Of a DNA stretch of 64,000 nt, positions 22,056-33,747 are shown in pieces (the first letter of the stretch is position 1; each line of letters begins with the position of its first letter). Below the pieces are notes generated by a model. The model saw only the letters and a program-made list of their open reading frames with translations. It was not told the DNA's origin and did no database searches. Origin of the DNA: Ryuthela nishihirai (Eukaryota > Arthropoda > Arachnida > Araneae > Heptathelidae); contig JAWZYU010000018.1 of the NCBI GenBank assembly GCA_038380435.1, positions 54,647,751 through 54,711,750 on the forward strand, written 5' to 3'. Made by a program: the position numbers and the translations under genes.

Positions 22056-23039
22056 CATCATTACTTGTCGCATGATAGTTTGAAGGCATATGCTACACAT
22101 TATACCGCACGGTGCGCAATGGAGAACCAATCAGCTTCCGTCCTGATCATTGATTGATGCATTTCGAAAAGCCAATTTTGTTGATCGTATGTCACTGTGT
22201 AATTTGTTGGTATCAAATCTCCGATGTGTTTCGACAGAGAAAACTCTAGGTGGTATTTATAACATTATTTCTAAAGCGAAGGAGTCCGATATTGAAAGGT
22301 TTTAAACGTTTTGAATATTTCAAAGAACACTTTATTTTATCTTATCATTAAAGATTGAATACTTGTTAAGATAACGTTTTTTTTTTTTAAATTAGTCTAT
22401 TTTTTCACAAAATGTTAATGTCTCAGATTTCTAAGCATGATTTGTATTTTTTAAAAATATTATTGGTATAAAACTTTTCACATTATTACATAATTTATTG
22501 TAACAACAATATTTTTACAAACCTAAGGCAATTTTTGATTTTTAACTAATATGGAATAGATGCATTAAAAGCTTAAAAATAAAGTACTTTCCTTAACACT
22601 TGATATTATAGTGATAAGTTACAGAAAGCTTATTATTTCAGGGGAAATTTTGCTTAATTTATAGGATTTACAATCCTCAAAGAGAACTGTATTGAGCAAT
22701 CATACCTTGCATCGCAATACTGGCAAATCTGTTGAAAGTCCTTGTCGGTGAATTCTTTATTAATGTTCACAACCATGATCATACTCATAATTCCTTCTAC
22801 TCTTATGATAATGGTGTATTTGATACTAAAAACGCTCAAATATTTCTTACAATCAGTACTGAAAGCAACCGATATTTTATATTATTTATTTAATATTACG
22901 CGCAAAAACATCATAGTTTATATTTCACAGTTCCATAAATATGAAAATAATTATCTCCCAAACAGCTGAATATTTGGCAGTTTTGATAATAGATTGTCAG
23001 TGTAATAAATATGACATAGAGAAGTTACGTGAGAAAGGT
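22056..23039. other. No gene recognised
   Basis: Strongly A+T-rich, with a T run at 22379-22388. The frames at 22654-22969 show no domain. Confidence 0.4.
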
Positions 23040-23156
23040 TAGACCTCAACAGGAAGACGACACAAGAAAAGAAACATCATTGCCTTATCCTGGTTCGAAT
23101 CCATTTCCGTTCGAATTCTAGCAAAACAAAACTAACCACTCGGCCACAAGGATGTG
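23040..23156 (-). mobile_element. SINE2, partial copy
   Basis: On the minus strand it reads TGTGGCCGAGTGGTTAG, then a diverged middle, then GGATTCGAACCAGGATAAGG and CCTGTTGAGG. The same order occurs in the SINE2 copy at 58402-58605. It covers the tRNA head and the adjacent body; the middle of the head contains a partly duplicated TTCGAA segment. Confidence 0.65.
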
Positions 23157-23314
23157 GCGATGTTTAAAAATAAAAATAAATTCATAATTAAAATATTTCA
23201 GCATCCCAGTAGAGAACAACTGGAATAAAGCGTTAAATTGCAAGCAAAGTAACTGTATTACTGTTATGCTACTATTATTTGCATCAGGGAGTCATCAGAA
23301 ATATTTGGTTCTCT

Positions 23315-23725
23315 CCAATCTGTCCATAATTCTTAGGTGTTCCTAAGTCTGTCTTTTAATATCAAGGTACTTGCCAAGTCTGTCTTGTATTTCTTAGGTG
23401 CTCATTAAATCTGTCCTTGAATTTCTAGGCATTCGCCAAGTCTGCCCTTGATTACTTAGGGACTCACCAAGCCTGTCCATTAATGCCTAGGGGGTCACCA
23501 AGTCTGTCTTTGTATTCCTAGGTATTTCCCAAGGCTGTCCTTGAATTTATAGGTATTCGCCAAGTTTGTCATTGATTTCTTAATGGCTCATCAAGTCTGT
23601 TTCGGAATTTCTAGGACTCGCCAAGTCTGTCTTGGATTCCTAGGTGCCTTCTAAGTCTGTTCTTGATTTTGTAAGAGTTATCGAAGTTTGTCCTTGAATT
23701 CCTAAACTTGCCAAGTCTTCCCTTT
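23315..23725 (+). repeat. Degenerate minisatellite, about 31-bp period
   Basis: About 13 units built on CCAAGTCTGTCCTTGAATT followed by CCTAGGTATTCG. Units vary by substitutions and small indels (29-34 bases). It is older than the 25- and 28-bp arrays. Confidence 0.85.
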
Positions 23726-25310
23726 GATTCTCGTTATCTTATTCTGAAAGCCTTGATGGCCTCATCTCCAAAAAATTGGCAACCTCTGGTATAAAGTTCG
23801 TTTCGAAAAATAGCATATATCACCATTAATATAAAGTTTCTCTTTTTCGTAATATTGCACTTCACAGAAGATGATATATTCTGTTGAAAATATATCGATC
23901 GAACCCGGTGAGGCATAAGAGGCTTGAGCGGGAAGAGAGAGATACATTATGAAAACCACTTCTTGGAGTTCAGAATTACATTTCTCGAACCTTTATCAAA
24001 AACGAAAGTTTGAAGTAATCACATTTTTTTTCACCATCTCATTCCTTTCTCTCTACTTCATATGGAGGGGGGAAAACATCTTTTTCGATTAGTGTTTTAA
24101 ATCATCTTCAGAAAAGAGCACAGATGCTCTTAAGAGGCGGTGGAAACTGAATCGAAGCAAAGGCGTCACTTCACCGCTGCTGCGTCATGGTTTGTTTGCT
24201 TAAGGAGATGCTCTTTCAATCATCTGTGCTTGTTATGTTAATGTCTCTTTCATCTATGGTTTCAAGGACGCTGATAATTTCATAACTCACGTTCCTCTCA
24301 CTCCACCTTCGTAACAAGACTCAGAGGCCCGTGACCTTCGCGTTCGCTACGTCGAGCTCCCAGGAGCTTGTCGTTTCGCGCACCTGTGTTTGCTTCACGT
24401 GTTTGTTCGCCTAATGGTCCGGACGTGGCTTCTGGAATAGCGAAGAACAAGCAGCCCATTACACTGCCATACACAGAGAACGAGGTCTCGCACAAGTCGA
24501 GAAAATAGGGCGTTGAGAGAAACAATAACGGAATATGTCTAAAGTTTGAATTGACAGAACGAATGAACAGACTAACAAAACGAAAGACAGACTAACAAAC
24601 ACACGCCATTGAAATAAAGACCATAGATACGAGGATGACAATAGAAAGTGTGCTTTAGTGATAAGAGATTACTTTCTGCTCTTAATAGGCCTCTTTTAGG
24701 TGAACTTGGTTTGATTCTATTAGTGTTTGATTCTATTAGTAATTTAAAATCCTTCTGGGATCTAGATCAGCATTTCCTCGGTAACCAGACCTTGATTCCA
24801 TTTAAAAAAATATATCCGAACTCCGAAAATATGTGTTATGTTTAAAATTTACAGGATATTAACAGTTTAGAAATATTTTTCTAATAATATTGATTGTATA
24901 TTATTCTATTTGCAATGTATTCTCTATGTAATATATTATATTTTAAGATATACAAGTGTTAAATAATTAGTAAAGTAATGGATTGATTATTAGAATATCC
25001 TGAGGGAGAGACATTTAAATTTTTGAGTTATTATTTGAGCGGGAATATATGCGGAAAAATTGTTGTGTCGTGAGATGAGTAACGTTGAGAACCATTGTTG
25101 TAGATCAGACGCTTTCGAATTTTGAACCGCGACACATTAAATTTTAGCTTTAAAAAAATATTTTTGTGCTATAAATAAAAGAATAAAAAATTATGTTTGA
25201 AATGCTTTCGTGTCACAAAGGCCGCAGAAGCAATTTTTTTTAAATTCGCTATTTTTAATTGTAAATAAGTAAATTTCTAATTTGTGACGCTTTTTACAAT
25301 ATTATAAATA
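23726..25310. other. No gene; G+C- and CpG-richer patch at 24290-24440
   Basis: Most of this is A+T-rich. Bases 24290-24440 contain several CpGs (CTTCGCGTTCGCTACGTCGA) and stand out from the neighbourhood. This could be unique, possibly regulatory DNA, but no motif identifies it. The 75-aa frame at 24298-24525 is unsupported. Confidence 0.35.
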
Positions 25311-25705
25311 TACACACATCCCTCGATTTATATGGTAGATAGGTTCCGGGAAATCATCGTGTAAATCGAAAACAAATTGAAACTAGAAGAACGCATTATT
25401 ACCTATGGGGCATATGGGAATCTCGTTTTCAAAGAGAAAGAAGTTTTTTCTTTACCTACTGTTTCATTCCTTAAAAGCTTTAATTTGAGCTGGCGGATGA
25501 TATGGGAAAAATGAAAGTAGTGTTTCATTAGTAATTATACAACATAAAAGTATTCGTCTTTTAATTCTTATATATAAAAAGTTGCACTTCCCACACCTCT
25601 CTCAGAAAAGTGGGTAGATTATTGCTGTCAAATTGCTATTCTGTTCATATTATTTGTAAAACTCGATAACAGCTCTGCCGTTTCATCATTGAATTGCCGT
25701 TCATT

Positions 25706-26883
25706 CCATTGAATTATGGATAGCAACCTAGTGACGTGTTGGACCCCATCTAGCCGTGAAAACGGCTGTCATATGACGAGACAAGGACTCCACAAGTTTG
25801 CGTAAATGTTCCACAGGTATGGCGACACATCCATCCTCCAGAGCTGTCCACAATTCTCTGAAGGTTGTCGCTGATGGGACATGGGCCCGAACACTCTGCT
25901 CGACGGTATCCCAATGATTTTCGATGGGATTTAAATCTGGGCTTCTAGGTGGCCAATTTATTATTTGAAAGTCAACAGAATGCTCCTTCAACCATGCAGT
26001 AGCCAACCTGGACCTGTGGCATAAACAGTTGTCTTGCTGGTAGACGCCATCTCCATTTGGATGCTTGATGATCATAAATGGATGTAAATGGTCAGCCATG
26101 AGTTCTACCTACCGGGATGCATTGCGAGTCGTTGGGACATGTACCAAAGGTTCGACAGACGTCCAATTGAAGACACCCCAGGCCATCACTGAGCCACCAC
26201 CAGCTTGTAATGATCAGACCTGATATGCAGGATCCATGACTTCATGAGGTTGGCCCTTACCCTCAGTCTCCCATCGGCGTGATGAACTTTAAATCGGGAT
26301 TCAATTTTCGATTTGATGTCAATTTTCGATGGTCCACTTCGATGTCCTTTAGCCCAAGCATGGTGTCGTGCCATTAGAAGTGGGACTCTCATAGGTTGGC
26401 TGCTTCCGAAGCTGAGATGATGAAGTGAACGTTGCACATTCCATGCAGTGACTTTCCAGCTGGAACTTGCGTTCAGATGGGAGGTGATTTCAGATAATGT
26501 CTGGCCCTTATCTGTCTGTAAGATGCATGTTGGACGGCGAAGCCCACGATCATTCAAGGCTGGTTGTCTTTTGCAGTTTGTCCGGGTTCTTGTTTTTTGC
26601 CGGAATTTTCATATTCCCGGAACACTCTTGAAACTGTCATACGAGAATATCCAAGTTCATTGACAATTTCGGATATCGAGTGTCCCATCCGTCGGGCACT
26701 TACGATCTGCCCTCTGTCAAATGCATCTATATCCCGCTCCTTTCCCATTACGCTTTTTACGACGAATGCTTAGGAAAGTCAAAGCTGACAGCTACGTATG
26801 ATCAGAGATTCAACCACGCATGCGCGCAAATGCGGGACCTGCGGTACTGAATTTGGATAACGTCTCCTATCCTAGTTCAATGG
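25706..26883 (-). mobile_element. Tc1/mariner element, almost complete, DD36E spacing
   Basis: The inverted ends are CCATTGAATTATGGATAG at 25706-25723 and CTATCCTAGTTCAATGG at 26867-26883. At 1.18 kb it is a normal Tc1 size. It contains a transposase on the minus strand in three frame segments. It was inserted into element X, because flanking X sequence continues on both sides. It is one of the better preserved DNA transposons in the window. Confidence 0.85.
25728..26748 (-). pseudogene. Tc1/mariner transposase (DD36E-type), frameshifted
   Basis: Start Met at 26748. The N-terminal segment (26748-26554) has a helix-turn-helix region, FDRGQIVSARRMGHSISEIV then GYSRMTVSRVF. The second segment (26557-26186) holds the paired-like domain and the linker to the catalytic core. 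The third (26099-25728) has YQQDNCLCH with the second catalytic Asp, then WPPRSPDLNPIENHWD with the catalytic Glu. Thirty-six residues lie between that Asp and Glu; Tc1 itself has 34. At least two frame changes, near 26555 and 26100-26190, inactivate it. It would excise and insert DNA at TA sites. Confidence 0.85.
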
Positions 26884-26989
26884 CACTTCAGTGTGTATAT
26901 TTATATTGAAACTACTAAGTATTTTAAAAATACGAATTATAATATTTCATTAGTACCAATCAAATTAAAAATAATTTTCTAATTTTCGT

Positions 26990-27700
26990 TTTCATTGTTT
27001 CCAATGGAAACTTCATGACTTTCATGTTCCACCATCAAAATTTCATATTTCTATCATTAATATATCCTTGCAATATTCGTTTGATAGTTTAGAATTTTCA
27101 AACCTTTTCACCGTTAGAGACCACATTTATAGTGTTCTAAAGATTCCGAAAGTGCGAATCATAATATTTTATGAATTCCTCTCTAACCCTAAAAAGATTT
27201 TATTTATCTCTAAATACAATCAATTATCTCCTAAAACAAAAAAAATTGTGTTCCCCTCCCCCTGAGTCTAAGAGGTTAATTCATTGTTGCCAATGGAAGC
27301 ATCATGGCGTTCACATTGCACCACCATTAAGTTAAAATTTGCAGTTTAAATAGGTCGTTTGCAATATTTGTTTGAAATTTTGGAATTTGCAAATTTTTCC
27401 ACCGTTAGAGAGCGCAATTATAGTTTTCAAAAGATTTAAATAGTGTTAATCATAATATTTTTTTAATTTCTATCTAACCCAAAAATATTTTTTTATTTAT
27501 CTCTAAAAGCAAACAATTATCTGCTAAAACTAAAAATGTGTGTTTTCCCACCTCATCTGGGTCTAAAGGGTCAATTCATTGTTGGCAATTGAAACTTCGT
27601 GACCTTCACATTCCAACGTCAAAATTTCAAATTTCTAGCATAAATACAGCGTTTGCAGTATTTGATTATACATTTTATCTCTGTAATCAAAAAATCGATA
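26990..27700 (+). repeat. Tandem repeat, about 290-bp unit, about 2.5 copies
   Basis: Blocks recur near 26995, 27285 and 27575: TTG..CAATGGAAACTTCATGAC, CATTCCACCATCAAAATTTC, GCAATATTCGTTTG, ACCGTTAGAGA and CCTGAGTCTAAGAGGTTAAT. Similarity between units is moderate. Copy A of element X carries one such unit. Confidence 0.75.
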
Positions 27701-27710
27701 TCTACACACG

Positions 27711-27735
27711 GACAGACAGACAGACAGACAGACGA
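27711..27735 (+). repeat. GACA microsatellite
   Basis: About five uninterrupted GACA units just inside the right end of element X copy B. Confidence 0.9.
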
Positions 27736-28381
27736 CAAAGCGAAACTATTACCTCGTTTTCATTGTAAACGAGATAAAAAAGGGGTATTGGCTCCGAAAA
27801 AAATATTTATTATGAATAAAACGTACTTGGAAATATTATTTATATATATTTAACTAAAATTTCAGTTCAAAAGTAATAATAAGCATTAAATGCAACATTA
27901 TTTTGTATTTTGTTTACACTAATTCAGTTATGCTTAGATGAATTTCTCACACATTTCTTTTTGGTCAAGAAAAATGCTCATCGTTAATGTAGACGTACAT
28001 TATCAAATTTGAAGATCAAATCTGAAAGAAGAATATTTACGAACTGAATATAAATTTGAAATTAAACTTTTGTACCAACTCTTAATCGTTATTTTGTAAA
28101 ATTAGTGCTTATATGAAATTTAATGAAACATTGTACTTACGAATCAACTGTGTTAAGCCTATATAATAGTCTACAGAGTTAAACTTATTAACAATGAGAT
28201 AAAACAGAATTTTTACTAGTCTGAAAAATTCATAGAAAAGTCAAACCTCGCTGCAGATTAAAGACAAGCTTCATTTCATTAAGATGTTGCGAGACAGAGT
28301 GCGTTACAAAAGCAAGAATTTTAGCCAAAGAATATAAATAGTTACCGATGACGATTTTATTAATACAGGAATCTACTAGTA

Positions 28382-28596
28382 CAGTCGCTCAAAAAAGTAT
28401 CCGAACACTATGTTAGATTGCAGAATTCAGAAAAAAATATCTGGCAACGATTTTTTTAGAAATTAGTGATCTGGCAACCTTCGTGTCACGTGACACGAAG
28501 GTTGCCAGATCACTAATTTCTAAAAAAATCGTTGCCAGATATTTTTTCTGAATTCTGCAATCTAACATAGTGTTCGGATACTTTTTTGAGCGACTG
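28382..28596. mobile_element. Palindromic MITE, family 1, copy 2
   Basis: 215 bp with TA on both sides (28380-28381 and 28597-28598). The arms are complementary almost end to end, and the centre is itself palindromic (CGTGTCACGTGACACG). It shares its ends with the copy at 586-797. Confidence 0.93.
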
Positions 28597-28892
28597 TACC
28601 TGTTTATTCTTGAAAATAAAAATCAATTAAAACCATATAGTTGATTTTTATTTTGGCATAACAATGTAATCTCTCTTGACTACGTACCACTGCTACTTCA
28701 GAAAATGTATTATATCTACATACGTAAAAAAAATTCTTAATCCGCACCGTGTAGAACCGAGTTTATAATCGTGCAAAAAGAAACTGGTTACATTTTCTTG
28801 ACCATATAAAATCGAGTCTAACCGAAGCTGGTTACCTTTTTTTTGACCGTGTAAACTGAGTACCGTGTAAATCGAAGGATAGATGTATATAA

Positions 28893-29324
28893 CTTAATTA
28901 AAAAGAACTAACAGAAACGAAACAAATTCATTTGTCACATAAATGTCACAAAAATTGATATTTTTCAATTTATAACCTGGTCTACTATAATCTCAACACT
29001 AACCTTTATCTAATTTTCGTTCTTTAAAGGTTTATTAGAATTCCAACTCAATTTATTGAAATTTGAAATGAACCAAAATTTTCTCTACCAATATTGAAAT
29101 CACTGTCATTTCTGCTATCTGGGCTTATTCATTAATCGTTGTGAGTACTGTTGAAAACAAATCTAATAATATTAAGTAACAACATGCCTGCCCTCCCTTC
29201 TACCAACACAATTTTTTTTACCATGCGTCTCTATGTGGCGCGAGTCAAGATGATTGGAAAATAAATCTTTGTTTCACCACCCTTTTAAACAAAATGCTCT
29301 ATACGTGCTTGTACATCTGCATCG
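28893..29324. other. No feature recognised
   Basis: A+T-rich DNA after the composite TIR element. Confidence 0.4.
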
Positions 29325-29570
29325 CCGGATCTAGGAATGGGAGTCATGCCCCCCTACCTTTCAGAAGGCTTGTAAGGGTAATAGAGACAAACGCTATTAA
29401 ACATATCTATATCTGATGCATTTTTGAAGAATATTTTTAAATGTCTGTAAAACGAACGGGAGAATCATTATACTCTATTAGAAATCCAGTTTCTTAGCTC
29501 CCCAGTTCCGGCTCAATTGTGTTTCTCCCCCCCCACCTCGATTTTTTTTCCTAGATCGGGCCCGTATATA
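29325..29570. mobile_element. MITE with GGATCTAG-type ends
   Basis: It opens CGCCGGATCTAGG and closes CCTAGATCGGGCCCG. The interior GTAAGGGTAATAGAGA and TGTCTGTAAAACGAACGG is shared with 60960-61150 and 61261-61448. The flanks show only a weak 8-bp match. It is a hAT-like MITE family. Confidence 0.65.
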
Positions 29571-30362
29571 TGTATAAGTTTTTTAAATGAATAGTTAGCA
29601 TTATCAGACTGAAGTACGAATTATTTTCTCTCTCAACCTAGATACACCAAAATACACGTTTCCAACGTTTTTTAATGTCCACACATCCGATCTCGTCATT
29701 ACGACACTTCACCATTCTGTTCCGTCGGGCTTGCAAGACGTGTTTACTTATGTCTGTGCAAACAGAATATCAACTTGCAAAACAGAAATAATAAACACTG
29801 CGTTGTAACTCTATAATGAATACCTTTATTGTGCACGGTATGAGCCATTGAGCTGCATCATATCGGAATTATATCCCATGTTCTCCGATGGTGACGACAA
29901 CTAACACATGTTAACGGGAAGAGCCTGAATACTTCTATGGCTTAATAGTTTGATGTTATGGATTGCTTTATCACTTGTTGCTCGTGTTCCTGTTTGATTA
30001 ATTACATCAGTTGTAATGCTCCCTGTTGGATAAATCAAGTTCTCTGATGGATGACGAGTGAGCGAATTGAGCCCACTATGAACATAGCTCAAAGCACAAT
30101 ATGTTGAAAGGATAAACGACATCACGTGTAAAATGTGAACTGTCTTTAGTCTGGCTTTGAACAGCAGTGTGCGTGTGTGATCCTCCGTTACTTTGCTGAA
30201 TAATTCAATTATTTCCTATTTACGCAGCCAAACAATTGGATTCGGGATAAACTTTCCGTTTGTGTTCATAACTCTAAAGACTCAAGCCTCTGCTTCAATT
30301 TGAGATTTCCTGTGTCAAGCGTTTTGATTTCCAGGGAAATGTGTGTGTACTATATTCGATGT
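29571..30362. other. No gene recognised
   Basis: Mixed composition; the 74-aa minus frame at 29901-30125 has no known domain. Confidence 0.4.
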
Positions 30363-30765
30363 TGTTGGGGTATTTTATCTCTGAGTGACCCTTTTTTGCA
30401 CACAATGGGCTAAATGACTAGGTCACAAGAACCCAGAGGTCTAGTAACCCTTACAACCGAGGGCTCAGAGAAGGTTGGGGAAGGGATATACTGAACAGCT
30501 GTTAGGAGACATATGGTAGCCCCCTGTTAACGCTATTCAGCATCTTCTTTAACGTGCTCAGGGTAGGGCTCTCCCATTAACAGGCCATGGCTTTACGCCC
30601 ATCCGACGGATGGCGGTATTTACAAGTCCATCGGTGTCCCCTACTGACCTAGGGCATGGGGCTAGTTTTCAGGAGATAAATCTTAAAGCTGTACCAGGTT
30701 GGACTCAAACCTGGGAACTGCAGATTATGAGCCTGGAGTGCTACGGACTGTGCCAAACCCACCTC
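30363..30765 (-). mobile_element. SINE1, full length with internal insertion
   Basis: Runs from the tail (GGGGTATTTTATCTCTGAG) to the head (GATTATGAGCCTGGAGTGC). An extra 25-30 bases around 30436-30462 (GTCTAGTAACCCTTACAACC) partly duplicate the adjacent GAGG/GAGGGCTC phrase. It is moderately diverged. Confidence 0.88.
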
Positions 30766-30841
30766 ATATATATGATGAAATTGACATTTTATCCAGTTTA
30801 AAGTTTTATTATCATTTGCACGACTATTTCTAAAGAAAGAG

Positions 30842-31215
30842 GATTGGGTTGTTTTACCTCTGAGAGGCACTTTATTTTGCTCACAATGGGCTAACTGGCC
30901 AGGTCACAAGGACTACAAGGGCTCAAAGAAGGTTAGGGAAGGATACCGCTGCACAGCTGTTTGGAGACATACAGTAACTTCCCGTCAAGGCCATCCAGTG
31001 TGTTCTTTAGGACGCACAGGGTGTGGCTCTCTGCACAAGAGGCCAGATCTATATACGATGGACGATGGCTTTTCCAAGCCCATCGGTGTCCACTTTATCA
31101 TCGAGGACGGAGAGGAAGTTTATCAGAGATTTATCTCAGCGTTGTAACAGTTCAGATACGAACCTGAGAATTGCAGATCACGAACTTGGAACATTATCAA
31201 CTGAGTCAATCCTCT
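30842..31215 (-). mobile_element. SINE1, full length
   Basis: A minus copy from GATTGGGTTGTTTTACCTC to CATTATCAACTGAGTCAATCC. Both tRNA box regions are decayed (GATACGAACC for the B box). It lies in the same orientation as the copy ending 77 bases before it, so the two form a tandem pair. Confidence 0.88.
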
Positions 31216-31239
31216 TCCTAATGAAAAAGGGAAATCTCG

Positions 31240-31415
31240 TTGATACCATACTCATCATCATCATCCTCAAGCAGCCATGGGCTACGGAGGTCCAACCAGA
31301 CCGTGCAATTTAGTTCTCCAAGCAAGTCTATCCTGAGCTACATCTACTGCATCTGGCCACTGCACACCAATTCTAACAAGGTCCTGTTTGACATTGTCTG
31401 CTCAATTCGAACCTC
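31240..31415 (-). mobile_element. RTE-like LINE 3' end
   Basis: On the minus strand it matches the last 150 bases of the element at 20045-21835: GGTCTGGTTGGACCTCCGTA, CCCATGGCTGCTTGAGG, then a GATGATGATGA tail at 31250-31262. It is strongly 5'-truncated. Confidence 0.88.
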
Positions 31416-32698
31416 GATTCTAAACTTATTTCTGAAGCAGAATTTGCATATTGTATCTAATTTTTGTGGTTTTACATGATCGTAATTAATGTTTGCAGCT
31501 ATATTTTGACTACAAGGCAACAAAAAATGCACAGTGAAATTCTGATAATCCGACATTATTGGGACCTGAGTGATGTGGGATTATTGGATATTTCTGATCA
31601 TTGGATGATAATCCAAGAAATAGTCCAAGACGTTTTTATTTCTCATTTGAACGTGCTATATAATATTAAAATAATCAAAATAATCATAACAACAATACTT
31701 CCCTTCTCTGAACACCATTTTATTGCATCCACCAATAGGGCAGGATGTGGGATGTAGGGAGGGGGGAAAGAGGTTCATGTCCCCTATTTGAGAATGCCAG
31801 TAAGGGCAATGGAGGTAAAACAAAAGAAATGTGCGTTTCTAATCTTAAGGTAATACTTTTGGACTCTTTACAACTATCCAAATACTTGTATGCTTGGCTC
31901 CAAATTTCACGTAAAGCCTTCTACCTTAATTACATAAATATATTTTTTTTAAATTAAGAAGCAGCTTTCGTACATAATGCCTCTTTATGCTATAAATCAA
32001 TATAAATATTAACCGTTTGCATTCTTTATGATAATGCATGGGTTGAGTTGACTTTAGATAATTTTGAGAGTGTTACTGTGTTTTATGGTTTTTAAACAGA
32101 AACTTGATTATAGCAGTACTTAAAAGACCCTTTAACGGGTTTCGAAGAAACCTGTAAACTGCCTACACTCCGAAAAAGAGAGAATTACTTAAACAATTAC
32201 AGAGTATAACCAGCTATATCTGAAATGAAGGCTACTTAAGTGGGGAATATTTACTTATTAGAAATCAATCAGCGCCGTCGGAACGTTTTGATTACTAAAC
32301 TATCACTCCGACACTTATTTTACCTTGAATCCATACCTGTTCAAAAAAGGCTTAATATTTTTGCGTTCTTCTGAATGAAATAGTCCTTTCATCAATTTTA
32401 GATCTCTAGCAAAGTTATGTAGAGATTTGACCTCAAATAACCCATTGCATCCAAAATTTCATCTTTGACCTTCTAGATCTGAAATTTCGTGAAGTTTCTG
32501 AGATCTACAACCTCAGATACCTCCAGATAATAATATTCAAGTTTCTAGCACTTTTTAATCAAGGTTTGCCCTTTATGAAGGTTTGCCCTTCTTGAAGGAC
32601 ACGTCGAAGGTCAAATTTTGGGATTTTTACCGGGATCAACGACCTGATAAACGATTTTCTAGGTGCAAATTGTCAGAGTTATTCCATTTCTGCATCTC
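31416..32698. other. No gene; possible hAT-like scrap
   Basis: GGATGTAGGGAGGGGGGAAAG with GAATGCCAGTAAGGGCAATG at 31740-31830 resembles the interior of the GGATCTAG MITEs. Bases 32380-32660 contain repeated phrases (GAAATTTCGTGAAG, AAGGTTTGCCCTT) without a clear unit. Confidence 0.4.
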
Positions 32699-32890
32699 AG
32701 TTAGAATTTACGTGATCCCTATTAATAAGTCGGTTAGTTAGAATTTACGTGATCCCTATTAGTAAGTCGGTCAGTTAGAATTTACGTGATCCCTATTAGT
32801 AAGTCGGTCAGTTAGAATTTACGTGATCCCTATTAGTAAGTCGGTCAGTTAGAATTTACGTGATCCCTATTAGTAAGTCGGTCAGTTACT
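32699..32890 (+). repeat. Minisatellite, 37-bp period, 5 copies
   Basis: Units of AGTTAGAATTTACGTGATCC plus CTATTAGTAAGTCGGTC. The inner units are identical, and the first differs by AATAAG and GGTTAG. It is very homogeneous, so expansion is probably recent. Confidence 0.95.
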
Positions 32891-33264
32891 CAATCACTCA
32901 TAATTGTCTATATTTATATGCTGAAACAATACAAGAGTACCAAAAATTAAATATCGTTTTTCGCCCACGAAATACAATCTTGAATTTTAACATTTTCTTT
33001 TATTTTCGTAAGCATGTCATACATTTTTGAAATATATTTTGAAAAACATTTTTAACTGTATTTTCAATAATAAGTTACGGGTTTTTTTTTTCGTTTTTTT
33101 AATCTGAGGTTTTCTTGACTTAATTTGTATTATAGTATTAACAACTTTGTTCATTAATGAATTGCTAAAACCTAGATATTTCTATCTTGAAATATTAATT
33201 TCTTCCTCCCCCACCCTTAAAAATTCTTGCTGACGCTCTTAATGTCTTGCTAACTTAACATACC
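32891..33264. other. No feature recognised
   Basis: A+T-rich with T runs. Confidence 0.4.
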
Positions 33265-33650
33265 TCCTAACGCCTCAGGTCGGTAGTTCGCCAGACTCAT
33301 AATCTGCAGTTTTCAGGTTCGAGTCCCACCTGGGCCAGCGTTGAGATTTATCTCCACAAAACTCCCCACCTATCCCTCGGTCAGTAGGGGACACCTATGA
33401 GCTTGAAAAGATTGCCGTCCGTCGGATGGAACGGTAACCCGTGGCTCCGTGTGCAGGAGAGGCTCATCCTACGTACGTTAAATAACACGCTGGATGGCCC
33501 AGACGAGAGGATACCATTTGTCTTCTAACCGCTGTTCGGTGGATCCCCTCCTCTTGACCTTCTCTAGCTCTCGGGGTCCTTGTAACATGGCCATTTAGTC
33601 CATAGTGTGCAAAAAAGTGCCGCTCAGAGGCAAAAGAACCCAACTCTCCT
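33265..33650 (+). mobile_element. SINE1, nearly full length
   Basis: Starts in the head (CTCAGGTCGGTAGTTCGCC), contains the B box CAGGTTCGAGTCCCACC and ends in AAAGAACCCAACTC. The anticodon-loop region reads CTCATAATCTGCAG here, CAT in the anticodon position instead of CGT as in most copies. The head may therefore descend from tRNA-Met. Confidence 0.9.
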
Positions 33651-33747
33651 AAAGCTGGGATAGAAAAGTGCAAAAAAAAAAGAGAGAACTAAGGGGGAAA
33701 ATGTCAGTTGCTATAACTCAAATTCTTTAAATACTAAATTAATAGAG

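Larger units (their letters stand above)
25390..27775. mobile_element. Non-autonomous TIR element X, copy B (split by Tc1)
   Basis: It begins GAATCTCGTTTTCAAAGAG (25421) and ends CATTGTAAACGAGATAAAA (27757-27775), with the same inverted ends as copy A at 11450-12195. It is interrupted by a Tc1 element at 25706-26883. It has about three internal 290-bp units where copy A has one, followed by a GACA microsatellite at 27711-27735. A truncated third copy is at 47450-47660. Confidence 0.65.
25311..28892. mobile_element. Composite TIR element (pogo/Tigger-like ends)
   Basis: Left end ACATCCCTCGATTTATATGG and right end ACCGTGTAAATCGAAGGATA are imperfect inverted repeats of the form CCTCGATTTACACGGT. 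Between them lie element X copy B, a Tc1 insertion, a 290-bp tandem and a MITE. The termini resemble pogo/Tigger-type ends, but no pogo transposase was seen. If the two ends belong to one element, it is non-autonomous and has been a landing site for other elements. Confidence 0.5.
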
